DNA of 64,000 bases, taken from the NCBI GenBank assembly GCA_033085395.1, contig JANQBS010000019.1, positions 62,001-126,000 on the forward strand. The letters run 5' to 3'. This DNA comes from Xanthoparmelia taractica (lineage: Eukaryota > Ascomycota > Lecanoromycetes > Lecanorales > Parmeliaceae). The notes beneath the pieces were generated by a model. It was not told the origin of the DNA. It made no database searches and saw nothing but the letters and a program-made list of their open reading frames with translations. Shown here one piece after another: positions 56,201 through 64,000 of this stretch. Each line of letters starts with the position of its first letter. Positions within the stretch are counted from its first letter, which is position 1. The position numbers were made by a program, and so were the translations under genes.

Positions 56201-59200
56201 CACACCGTTTTGCCAGATTTTGACATCCCAAGAAGCTCTCCCATGCGTGGAGGGTCGAGGTCGAAATACGCTGACCAAGGCACGTCAATTTTTTCGGCTT
56301 TCTGTATGATCTCCCGCGGGCATGTTGGAAACTGTCGTAGAGGTGTCATTGTCGGCCACATTCGTTTCTCGGCCATCTTGCACAAATCTAGAGCAGTCCG
56401 TGCCACCGAGGACCAACCCTTCTTTAGGCAAATCTCGAAGATGGCTCGAAGAATACGGCCGGCGGACTGCGTAACGTATACTAGGTCTGCCATTAGTGCG
56501 AGTCCCTCCAATTTCAGCCGTGAGATGAAGGCCTGCAATAAGACGTTGATCTTCGCATGTGGCTCCTCGATGCTTTCTTTGACTGGAATTGGAACTCTTC
56601 CCAGGAGCTTCGCTAACTCAAGCTTCTCGTCTTGCCTGACTGGGATGTATTTGAACTCATCACTAAGCGCGAAAATCCTGAAAAGTTCGATCGGGGTGAT
56701 CATTGGCTGTATGTGATGATTGTATGTCAACATTGACGTGGGTGTGATGTAGTAGTGTGAGGCGATACGTCCAAGCTCTGTGGCCTGGAGCTTGCCAGTT
56801 TTCTTGTCGTACTTGACGAGACTAGATTTCTCCAAGACCACGGCAGCTGAGTGGATGAGATCGACGCGCTTTTGCTCAAGCGCATTGTCCTCCTCATACT
56901 CGGCACCTACGCTGTACAGACCAGGTGAACGCAACATCCGCACAAATAGGTAGGTGTAGCCCAGCCACTCCACAGCTTCGTCTCGGGTTCTGACGTTGCC
57001 AAGGACAATCTCTGCGTTGAGATTATCAGCGAGCTTGCTGATAAATTGGCTCTCAATCGGAAGCTGCTGGTTCATGAGCGACAGATAGTATTGCATCTCA
57101 CTCTGGGTCGTTATTATGATACCCTCCCCAAAGGTATCATATTGAGGCCGGCCAGCACGACCAAGCATTTGCAAAACATCCTGAGGGCTTAGTTCTACCC
57201 AGCTGCCCTTCTCAGGAGAATAGATCTGGGTCCCTTTGATAATGACAGTATGAGCCGGAAGATTGACACCCCACGCCAAAGTTGCCGTACAGACAAGGAC
57301 TTGGAGCGAACCATCGGCGAAAAGATCTTCGACGGAGCTTCGGTCAGAGCGGCTCATACCAGCGTGATGGATGCCGAATCCATAGGGCATCAATTCTTTT
57401 AGGTCCCTATCCATCACCTGGCCAGATTCTTCCTCGAGGATCTCTCGACTTGCTGCATCGCTCCGAAGTATCTGCCCTATGGTCTCCATCTCCAAAGCTT
57501 TGTCTTTGATGTATCTAGCAGTCTTTGCTGTTTCTTTCCGCGAGTGTACGAAGATCAATAGCTGTTGCTTGTTCTGACCAACCTGTTCCATGACTTTGGT
57601 ATAGCAGACGTCATTCATAGTCTTGAGCTGCTTGATCGCTTTTTTGTCCGTGACTCCGATGAACTCCTGACGCAGAGGACATGGCCTATAAGATCCATCA
57701 AAATGGAAAAGACCATGAATGGGATCCACCCGCAAAAAGCTTGCCACGTCTCGGTAATTGGGAAGAGTTGCACTTAAGCCTACCAGCCGGACCGGGTCTC
57801 CTGTTTGTTCAATCTTTCGGATGGTCCTGCTGACAATGCTCTCAAGTACTGGGCCTCGGTCATCATGTAGAAGATGAATTTCGTCAATGACGATGAGTCT
57901 GACAAGGTTGGTATAACTCATATCAGTTGCCTTTCGGGTAATGACATCCCACTTCTCTGGGGTCGTGACAATGATCTGTGTGTCAGCAATCTGCTGCTTG
58001 GTGAGTTGTCGGTCACCAGTTAATTCGGAGACCTTTACACCGTAGGGCGCCAATCGTTTTCCGAAATTTCCTACCTGTTCCTGGACCAAAGCCTTCAATG
58101 GAGCGATATAGACAATCTTGAAGTCGTCGAGCATGATTTCTCCAGTCTCGGGGTTTCGATTCTTCCCAATCTCACGAAGCATAGCTAACATTGCCACATT
58201 CGTCTTTCCCGAACCAGTCGGAGCACAGATCAACATGTTCCCATCGTCCTCGAATGCTGTCGGAAAACATTTCGTCTGGATACGATTAAGTTCTTTCGAG
58301 CTGCCAAATCCCTGCCGTGCCCACTCTGGTAGATCAGATGTCGGCATATTATTGCGCTCACTGGCATCTTTGCGTGCCTTGGGAGCCGGTACGTGAATTT
58401 CTTCGTAACCCTTGAACGTACGCTTCGTTGTTCCATTGGGAAGCTTGACATTCTGATTCGTCATCAGATGATTCCCCTGATCGAAGATTAGGTTCTCGAG
58501 GTTAATCAGTCTCTTAGGCTGTAAACCTCCAACCAACGCTCCATCCTTCTTCGCAGGTGCGCCATCCGTTGTAGCTGATGGTACGTCGATATCCATGAGG
58601 TCAAGCTTGAGCTTCTTGCTTGGTTTCGAAACACCATCGGTGTCCTCGTCATTCCGACCTTCGAGCTCATCAAGGATAGCTCGGTGACCTTCTGCGATCA
58701 TCTCGCGTTCCAGCGCAGCTCTGGCGGTCTCATCTTCCGCTGCTCTTCGCCAACGAGTAATCCATACAATCTTATCTCGGTTCATGATAAGTTTCTCAAC
58801 CAATTCATGATGCTCCCAGTCGAAGAGCTCCATAAGCTCATTCTCAATCTCCCTCAGAGGCTTCTCTTCTCCATCTTCCGAGATTCCAGATAGAAGCTGC
58901 AGCGCTTCTTTAGTCTTCGATTGCTGTATATGAGCGTCGGTGTAGATGACACCAATCTGTCGTTGTAGCCAGTATGCGTCTATATCTCTGACGGATACAA
59001 GATTCATTTCCGCTTTCCGGTCCTTCTTGGTGGACGAACTGCCAGCATTCCCATCAATGATCATTTCTTCGCCCTCTCCTGTGTCTTCAGCTGGGTCCCT
59101 TGCTTCAGCACTACCAATAGCGGCCCCATTTGCCTGCACCTCGGCGTTCTCCGCCTCCTCATCCGAGGAAGGCTCGTCCTCATCTCTGATCTCCAAGGTG

Positions 59201-59928
59201 TCGGGACCACCATCCTCTTCGTCGTCCGATTCGTCGAAGACTACAGCTACTCCTTGTTTCTCGTCTAGTTCGGCATCATCCTCGGCATTTCCGGCGCCGT
59301 CCTCGTCCATGTTTGCATCTTCATCCTGGCCATCGTAATCTGTAATCTTCTTTCCTAGATTGACCAATTCATTGAACGCTTTTGAATCCATTGTGACACC
59401 CAGTAGGTCATCGACTTCCTTTTTCTTATCAAAATCCTTCATGTTCTCGTCCTTGAGGAGTTCAAGGATGGCATCTGCGGCGCTTCTCACAACCTCGTGG
59501 GGTACATCACCCAGGTTATTTGCAGTCGTTGTCAAGATCAAATCGTAGGTTTGCCGCGTTGCTGGAGTTCGAGGTCGGTACTTCAAGCCTTCTACCAGGG
59601 CATCTGCCGCGGAAAGGATGCCAGCCCCTCGTGTCTGTTCCGGTTCACCTCGCTTCCTCTTCTTCTGTTCTCTCTTCAGCACCTCCTCTCCCTCTCTAAT
59701 GCTACCTCGCTCGACATCCTTGAGATTTGTGGTCTTCTTCTTTTGTTTTGGAGCATTCTCACGAGCGTCTCTCGACCCCATGTCACGAATGTTGATACGC
59801 CCTGCCAAGGACTCAGGATCACCTGTGACTTCATCGTTGCGACGAGTAGAGAAACGTTTGTCATGCTGCAAGACCAAATTGGACATAGCAGCATATTTAT
59901 ACTGCGAGATGTTGTTAGGGTCGGCCAT
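53254..59928 (-). CDS. BRR2: Brr2, U5 snRNP RNA helicase
   Basis: A single uninterrupted frame of 2,224 codons, close to yeast Brr2 in length. Brr2 unwinds U4/U6 during spliceosome activation and acts again in disassembly. The N-terminus contains the PWI-like regulatory region and acidic stretches (about residues 200-300). The first helicase cassette is intact: APTGSGKT (~570), DEIHLLHDD (~680), SATLPNYRDV, HHAGMSRSDR, and QMLGRAGRPQYD, followed by a winged helix and Sec63 domain. The second cassette retains GAPTGTGKT (~1425) and DELHMLGGQGG (~1525) but has a degenerate motif VI (IFGKASRPLEDKSSRG), as expected for the inactive C-terminal cassette. It is followed by a second Sec63 domain and an acidic C-terminus. 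Intronless at 6.7 kb, unlike most neighbours. Confidence 0.98.
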   Translation of the reverse strand: MADPNNISQYKYAAMSNLVLQHDKRFSTRRNDEVTGDPESLAGRINIRDMGSRDARENAPKQKKKTTNLKDVERGSIREGEEVLKREQKKRKRGEPEQTRGAGILSAADALVEGLKYRPRTPATRQTYDLILTTTANNLGDVPHEVVRSAADAILELLKDENMKDFDKKKEVDDLLGVTMDSKAFNELVNLGKKITDYDGQDEDANMDEDGAGNAEDDAELDEKQGVAVVFDESDDEEDGGPDTLEIRDEDEPSSDEEAENAEVQANGAAIGSAEARDPAEDTGEGEEMIIDGNAGSSSTKKDRKAEMNLVSVRDIDAYWLQRQIGVIYTDAHIQQSKTKEALQLLSGISEDGEEKPLREIENELMELFDWEHHELVEKLIMNRDKIVWITRWRRAAEDETARAALEREMIAEGHRAILDELEGRNDEDTDGVSKPSKKLKLDLMDIDVPSATTDGAPAKKDGALVGGLQPKRLINLENLIFDQGNHLMTNQNVKLPNGTTKRTFKGYEEIHVPAPKARKDASERNNMPTSDLPEWARQGFGSSKELNRIQTKCFPTAFEDDGNMLICAPTGSGKTNVAMLAMLREIGKNRNPETGEIMLDDFKIVYIAPLKALVQEQVGNFGKRLAPYGVKVSELTGDRQLTKQQIADTQIIVTTPEKWDVITRKATDMSYTNLVRLIVIDEIHLLHDDRGPVLESIVSRTIRKIEQTGDPVRLVGLSATLPNYRDVASFLRVDPIHGLFHFDGSYRPCPLRQEFIGVTDKKAIKQLKTMNDVCYTKVMEQVGQNKQQLLIFVHSRKETAKTARYIKDKALEMETIGQILRSDAASREILEEESGQVMDRDLKELMPYGFGIHHAGMSRSDRSSVEDLFADGSLQVLVCTATLAWGVNLPAHTVIIKGTQIYSPEKGSWVELSPQDVLQMLGRAGRPQYDTFGEGIIITTQSEMQYYLSLMNQQLPIESQFISKLADNLNAEIVLGNVRTRDEAVEWLGYTYLFVRMLRSPGLYSVGAEYEEDNALEQKRVDLIHSAAVVLEKSSLVKYDKKTGKLQATELGRIASHYYITPTSMLTYNHHIQPMITPIELFRIFALSDEFKYIPVRQDEKLELAKLLGRVPIPVKESIEEPHAKINVLLQAFISRLKLEGLALMADLVYVTQSAGRILRAIFEICLKKGWSSVARTALDLCKMAEKRMWPTMTPLRQFPTCPREIIQKAEKIDVPWSAYFDLDPPRMGELLGMSKSGKTVCSLVQKFPRLEVQAQVQPVTRSMLRIELTITPNFEWDESVHGVAENFWILVEDCDGEDILFHDQFLLRKDYAQSEMNEHLVEFTVPITEPMPPNYFITVLSDRWLQSETKIAVSFEKLVLPEKFPAHTPLLDLQPLPVAALKRDDFKGLYPQWERFNKVQTQVFSSLFTTNDNVFIGAPTGTGKTVCAEFAILRHWSSQTKGQAVYVAPFQELVDQRLADWQERLAKVAGGKQIVKLTGETTADLKILEKGDLILATPTQWDLISRQWQRRKNVQTVQLFVADELHMLGGQGGFIYEIIVSRMHYVALQTENNMRLVGLSVSLSNARDVGEWLGATKHTIYNFSPQVRPVPLELHIQSFTIPHFPSLMLAMAKPTYAAVLQMSPDKPAMIFVPSRKQTRATALDLLAACIADDDEDRFLHVGIDEIAPLLQRINETALADSISHGIGYFHEALSTNDKRIVSHLYSIGALQIMVASRDVCWEIDCTAHLVIVMGTQFYEGREHRYIDYPISEILQIFGKASRPLEDKSSRGVLMVPATKREYYKKFLNEALPIESHLQVYMHDAFVSEISTKIIASTQDAVDWATYTYFYRRLLANPSYYGLTDTSHEGLSTHLSELVENTLKDLSEAKIIELDEEDDTVNPLNAAMIAAYYNISFITMQTFLLSLTGRTKLKGILEIVTSATEFESIQIRRHEDHILRRIYDRVPVKMAQPAYESPHFKAFVLLQAHFSRMQLPVDLAKDQEIILNKVLNLLSGCVDVLSSEGHLNAMSAMEMSQMVVQAMWDRDSPLKQIPHFTPEVIKAANDSGAKDIFEFMDLMDPSENKDYEKMVKRLGLDNKQLAQAAAFTNTKYPNVEIEFDVEDLENIATNSAAHLKVVITRDVDEDEEPDTTVHAPFYPQKKMENWWLVVGDESSKNLLAIKRVTIGKKLETKLEFIPTRVGEQELTLYLMSDSYVGVDQDPSFKITAAEGMEEDDGEEEEEE

Positions 59929-60768
59929 GTTGAGTCGCAGAGGCAGTGAATGCGACTACTGCGCAGAGTTGTAGATGGGTGGAGTATGAAGGTCTAAGTA
60001 CAGTTAAGTACCAAAGACGTAGAGAGGCAGTCTGAGGGAACCAAGAAGTTCTCCCAGAGACATCTTGATCCCACTGTGGCGAGGTTATATTAGCCTCGGG
60101 GAATTGATTCTCCGTATACTTAGCGCTAGTAGCTCTACAAATTCGAGTACCTCGACAGCAAACGTTATAATCTCAGGTAAACACGGTTTCACTTTTTGAC
60201 TCTCCATCAAATATGGAGCAAATAAAAACCGCTTTGGGCTATGGAAAGGGTGTGCCTTCAGTTTTCATGAGATCAGAAAGCCTGCCGATAGCAAGCCGTG
60301 ACACACCAGCAAAGCTATCCCAAAAATATCATTTCCCAATATCAAACGCCAAGGTTCTACTAACTTGCAGCTCTTCCCAGAATCCTGGGCTTTGACGACG
60401 GTTGCAAATATGCGAAAGTAGTAGTAGTCGTGCGTAGAGGCGAATCCAGACTTTTTACGTCTTCAAGAGGTGCGCTCCCCCAAAACATACTCCACTTGTG
60501 ATGGAGCAAACACTAAGTAGTTGTCATTTTGAGTCAAGTTGAGACTTCATTCAAGCGCATAGCTGCTGTTCCCTTGGTGCCAAGAGAGCCTACCAGTGTA
60601 GTCCCCTATGGCTTACCATTCCGATTTGGACGTGAGTCTAGTGAAACATAATCCTGTTCAAGAGCCCTTGTGAATCGCTCTTTGTTGCTTGCCATAAACG
60701 GCTCTGGACGTTTTTGCCAAGCAGTTCACTTCTACAATGTACAGATACCTCCGTCGTATATACTGGTC
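59929..60768. other. BRR2 promoter region and FAM32A-like 3' flank
   Basis: About 840 bp. A 60-codon plus-strand frame at 60213-60395 has no support. Nothing else is recognised. Confidence 0.5.
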
Positions 60769-61376
60769 TTATCCAGGACCGATCCTAGGCCTAGGTAGAT
60801 TTAAAAAAGTTAGCATGGTCTCCTCCTTCCCTTTAAGCGCATCCTATGACTACCGCATCCTCATCACAATAAAGCAGTAGGGAAGGTATGCATACATGTC
60901 ATGATGCTCACTCAAATTGCTGAGGTAGCGGTTCAATTCTTCCACACGCTCTTTGTGCGTCTTGGTGCCTTCGCGCTTGAGCCGCTCGTCGAGCTAAAGC
61001 CACATTGTTTAGCCAAGACCCTCGTGTAGATAGCTGGGTAAGCTAATGTGTGGAAATAGCATACCCTTTTCCGTCTACGCTCCTCATGCCTGAGCTCTGC
61101 TTCCGTCTTTCCCGCTCGCGGCGGCCATGTTGCCTCCCCATTCTCAAGTAACTGTCCACTCTTTTCTATCGTTCCATCGTCTCGGTCGATCGTGGCATCC
61201 CCGCCGTCATTTTTAGCTCCATCTTTGGATATCTCCGCATTGGCACTGAGGGAAGATTCAGGTTGGGAAGATTTTGGACGCTTTTTCTTGTGAGATTTGG
61301 AGACTTTTGGAGATGAACTGACGTTTTTGAGCTTCAGACCGCCAGAGACTGCGGCGGTGTAGTCATCCGCGGGCAT
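60769..61376 (-). CDS. FAM32A-like spliceosome-associated protein
   Basis: Three exons, 61376-61065, 60993-60896 and 60790-60769 (22 nt), give 143 residues. The N-terminal part begins MPADDYTAAVSGGLKLKN, matching the YxxVxGGxLKLK signature of FAM32A. A lysine-rich stretch and a disordered linker follow. The conserved C-terminus comes from the last two exons: KTHKERVEELNRYLSNLSEH followed by HDMPRIGPG. Human FAM32A sits at the catalytic centre of the C* spliceosome, stabilising the 3' splice-site reaction through its C-terminal tip, so the 22-nt last exon is functionally important. Reading through its donor gives an unrelated end. Confidence 0.88.
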
Positions 61377-61552
61377 CGCCAAAGGTGAACTAGAATGGTG
61401 GAATAAAGTAGGATGGTGTAGAAGTAAAGTGATTGGGGCGAAGTTGAATCTACAAATAGGGCTGAAATCTGGGGTAGAACTAGATCTGCAGGGATCACGG
61501 GTATGTCGCGAACTCAGAAGCCCCTTACCGGCGTCAAGCTTTCCATCTCCTC
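61377..61552. promoter_or_regulatory. Shared upstream region of the FAM32A-like gene and NTG1
   Basis: 176 bp between divergent start codons, the tightest head-to-head spacing in the window. Confidence 0.4.
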
Positions 61553-62869
61553 ATGAAGACTTCTCGCATCGCGCGAGATACTGCAAAGGTCGTCACCTTA
61601 TTTTCTCAAGCCGGCTATGCTCCAAGACGCCAGACAAGAGCATTTGCAGCGACGCTGCAGGCCTTCACTGCAAGTGGAGATGTCCCCCTTCCAAGTGCGG
61701 AAAAGAAGGGAGTGAAGTCTGGAGATACAAGCGATGATTCTTCTCTCTCTTCTCCACCTTCAATTTTTGACATCGAGGACGTACCATTCGGATCCCCTGC
61801 TTCGAGAAAGCGTAAGAGGAGTCTCGACAACCAATCTACGGCCGTCACCACGAAGCCTTCTGCTTCTTCCTTGTCGCAAACTTCGTCTACAAAACCCGAC
61901 GTGAAATCCGAAGATGTTACCGTGGGCAAAAGGAAAAAAGCAAAGCGTCAGCCAGCGAAAAGAATTGTCAATGACGCAGGAGAACTTGAGGTAGAGGCCC
62001 CCTCAAATTGGGAAGACATCTACGATGCTGTAAGAGAAATGCGAAAAGAGAGGCTAGCGCCAGTCGATACCATGGGCTGCGAGACGCTTGCCGAAGACCA
62101 TTTGACGCCTCGCGTAAGCTTGTCTTGAGTTACATCGGGAATGCACGAGGGACTAACACTGGTCAAGGACAGACGCTTTCAAACCCTCATCGCTTTAATG
62201 TTATCATCGCAGACAAAAGACACTACCAACGCGATCGCCATGCGCCGCCTGCAAACAGAGCTGCCATCCCCTGGACTAACACTCGAAAACATTCTCGAAG
62301 TTGATCCTGTCAAGCTTAATGAATTAATCTACGTAGTCGGCTTTCACAACAACAAAACACGATACATCAAAGCGGCCGCGCTGATACTTCGAGACGACTA
62401 CGCAAGCGACATACCCGACACTGTCGAAGGACTCATGGCTTTACCCGGCGTAGGGCCCAAGATGGCCTATCTTTGCTTGAGTGCTGCCTGGGGTCGAACT
62501 GAAGGAATAGGAGTTGATGTTCATGTACATCGTATCACCAATCTTTGGGGCTGGCACAAGACCAAGGCTCCTGAGGAAACAAGGGCAGCTTTAGAGGCAT
62601 GGTTGCCCAAAGAGAGGTGGCATGAGATCAATCATTTGCTGGTCGGTTTTGGGCAAACAACTTGCTTACCTGTAGGGAGAAGGTGCGGCGAGTGTACGCT
62701 GAGTGAAAAGGGCCTATGTCCCTCGGCCGTAGTAGATAAGAAGAAGACTGTTAAGAAAGTGAAGACCGCTGTGGCAGTTAAGGGAGAGGGAAATGAAACA
62801 GCTGATGAGAGGATTGAAGAGAGTGTGGTCATCAAGGAGGAGGATGTATTGGCTGAAGCGGTCAAATAA
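61553..62869 (+). CDS. NTG1: Endonuclease III homologue (DNA N-glycosylase/AP lyase)
   Basis: Two exons, 61553-62113 and 62168-62869, with a 54-bp intron in phase 0, give 420 residues. The N-terminus (MKTSRIARDTAKVVTLFSQA) is basic and may target mitochondria; a bipartite K/R-rich stretch near KRKKAKRQPAKR suggests nuclear import. The glycosylase core shows RRFQTLIALMLSSQTKD, the helix-hairpin-helix LPGVGPKMA with the Schiff-base lysine (~285), and the catalytic aspartate in VDVHVHRI (~304). A [4Fe-4S] set follows as C-x6-C-x2-C-x7-C. The enzyme removes oxidised pyrimidines and cleaves the AP site. The C-terminal K/E-rich tail is a fungal extension. Confidence 0.95.
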
Positions 62870-63911
62870 ACGGTGCGCAATGACTTTAGCCCCTTTGTGG
62901 CCTATCTTCACAGAAAGCAATCGCACAACTGTTGTCAGTTCGATACTATCGACCTCAAGGCAAAAGTTTCGGGAATCGCTCCGCATATTATCTTTGGATC
63001 TAGGCGTAGAACCCCCTCACCAGCACCGACAAAATGCATGGTCGACAGACAGCCTTGAATTCCCAGCTCTGAAGCCACAAGCACCCTAAGCGGGCAACCT
63101 AACGAGGGTCAACGAGGCAATGGGAAACAGTAGTTGCGAACATTCACTTGAGGTTCCAACGAGGATCTAACCCTCTACGTCGGTAAGTCTTGCCCCTCGA
63201 TTGATCATTGTGGAAGTCTTTGGCAGTATGAAATTCGCAGCTAGCTTCAATCAGAATTTTAAATAAAGAGACTGTTTCCGGTGCTGAGGGTTCTTCTAGC
63301 TTGCTTTCGCAGCACCATTCTTCTCCAGAGAAAGAACTCTGGATCCCTGATTCTGATCTTCAAGAACGAGAAATTCCCACCGAGGGTATAAGACTGGAAT
63401 GACTGGGACCTTCTTCGCGTTCCACTTGGTATAGTCGAGCATATGTTTAGGAATGGTGTGTTTCATATTTAGTCGCCTATCCTCGAGGCCGCCTCGAAGA
63501 ATTGTCCAGGGCTGTACCCACGCAAAGCGTGCTTAGAGGAAGGGTCTTATGTAGGAATAAGGGTGTTTCGAAACTCTTATGCATTAGGAGGGGATTCCCA
63601 ATGAGGGTTTCACCTACAAAAGATTGGAGCTCTTGGGACTGTCAAAATATGTGAAGCATCAATCTGCGACTTGTGATTGCGATGCCTCTCTAAGGTATGC
63701 ATGACTTTTGCTACGTTCTCTCCACGTACAAGCCCACCCAGAACCGGTCAGCTTAAAGCGGCAGCACCCGTAGAGCTTCGATCCCCACCCACAAATTTTC
63801 GCTCCGCCAAGAACACGGCGCTGCTTTAACGCTGCCACACCACTACTACCCACTACTGGCAAGTGATTGAACGTAGCAAACCAAGACCGTCGTAGCCATT
63901 CCGACGTCAAA
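62870..63911. other. Intergenic region downstream of NTG1
   Basis: About 1.04 kb. Nothing is recognised except the probable promoter of a gene starting near 63912. A minus-strand 94-codon frame at 63659-63943 overlaps that start and is not supported. Confidence 0.45.
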
Positions 63912-64000
63912 ATGCCGAATAGGACCAACGTAAGCTTGCACAATCACTCACTCTACTTTTATTAGCGCTAAGGTATAGGTAGGTTTCTCGTTTTACGGCT
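63912..64000 (+). CDS. Possible first exon of a gene running out of the window
   Basis: ATG at 63912 with adenines at -1 and -3 encodes MPNRTN and meets a strong GTAAGC donor at 63930. Short first exons of this kind are common in fungal genes. The next exon lies beyond the window, so the product cannot be named. Confidence 0.3.

Noticed and set aside
63659..63943. 94-codon minus-strand frame
   Set aside because: Overlaps a better plus-strand start with splice donor; Cys/Trp/Gly-rich composition looks random.

Overview
This is nuclear DNA from a filamentous ascomycete (Pezizomycotina). The genes carry many short GT-AG introns, mostly 45-120 bp, with CTAAC/CTGAC-like branch sites. Genes lie densely on both strands, and the products are typical of this group: fungal thioredoxin reductase, kynurenine-pathway 3-hydroxyanthranilate dioxygenase, an Eaf6 subunit ending in a fungal-type basic tail, a DPP V-like peptidase and an F-box/JmjC protein. 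The class cannot be fixed from the sequence alone. No tRNA, rRNA, CRISPR array, viral gene or intact transposon was recognised.

Layout. 1-5.2 kb: an ankyrin-repeat gene entering from outside the window, broken by three frameshifts, followed by a decayed ankyrin-like scrap. 5.2-9.4 kb: thioredoxin reductase converging on a CAP-Gly/coiled-coil/zinc-knuckle microtubule plus-end protein. 9.4-13.3 kb: a gene-poor block with one small unrecognised spliced gene. 13.3-15.3 kb: divergent RCL1 (18S rRNA processing) and BNA1. 17.2-23.7 kb: a PWWP/LEDGF-like chromatin protein, an SRm160-like PWI/RS splicing factor, and a disordered repeat protein. 24-31.8 kb: a 105-aa conserved protein divergent from a fumarylacetoacetase-family hydrolase, a coiled-coil protein, eIF4A, an F-box/JmjC protein and a Ctr copper transporter. 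32-41.7 kb: EAF6, a disordered protein, NOP14, an armadillo-like protein and ORC3. 42-50.9 kb: mitochondrial DEAD-box helicase MSS116, a mitochondrial helical-repeat protein and a membrane-anchored or secreted S9 peptidase. 51.5-62.9 kb: a small conserved protein, the intronless 2,224-codon spliceosomal helicase BRR2, a FAM32A-like protein and the base-excision glycosylase NTG1. The window ends in a possible first exon of another gene.

Functionally this is mostly a housekeeping block: ribosome biogenesis (RCL1, NOP14), splicing (PWI/RS protein, BRR2, FAM32A), translation (eIF4A), replication and repair (ORC3, NTG1), chromatin (PWWP protein, EAF6) and mitochondrial RNA biology (MSS116, helical-repeat protein). 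Many genes are arranged head-to-head over 175-560 bp, so shared promoters are likely. I found no coherent new defence or biosynthetic system. The oddest signals are the three same-direction frameshifts in the ankyrin gene, an AUG-less in-frame leader before thioredoxin reductase, a stop-containing optional exon in the orphan gene near 11.8 kb, and the ORC3 5' structure (8-nt first exon and in-frame stops that require tight splicing).
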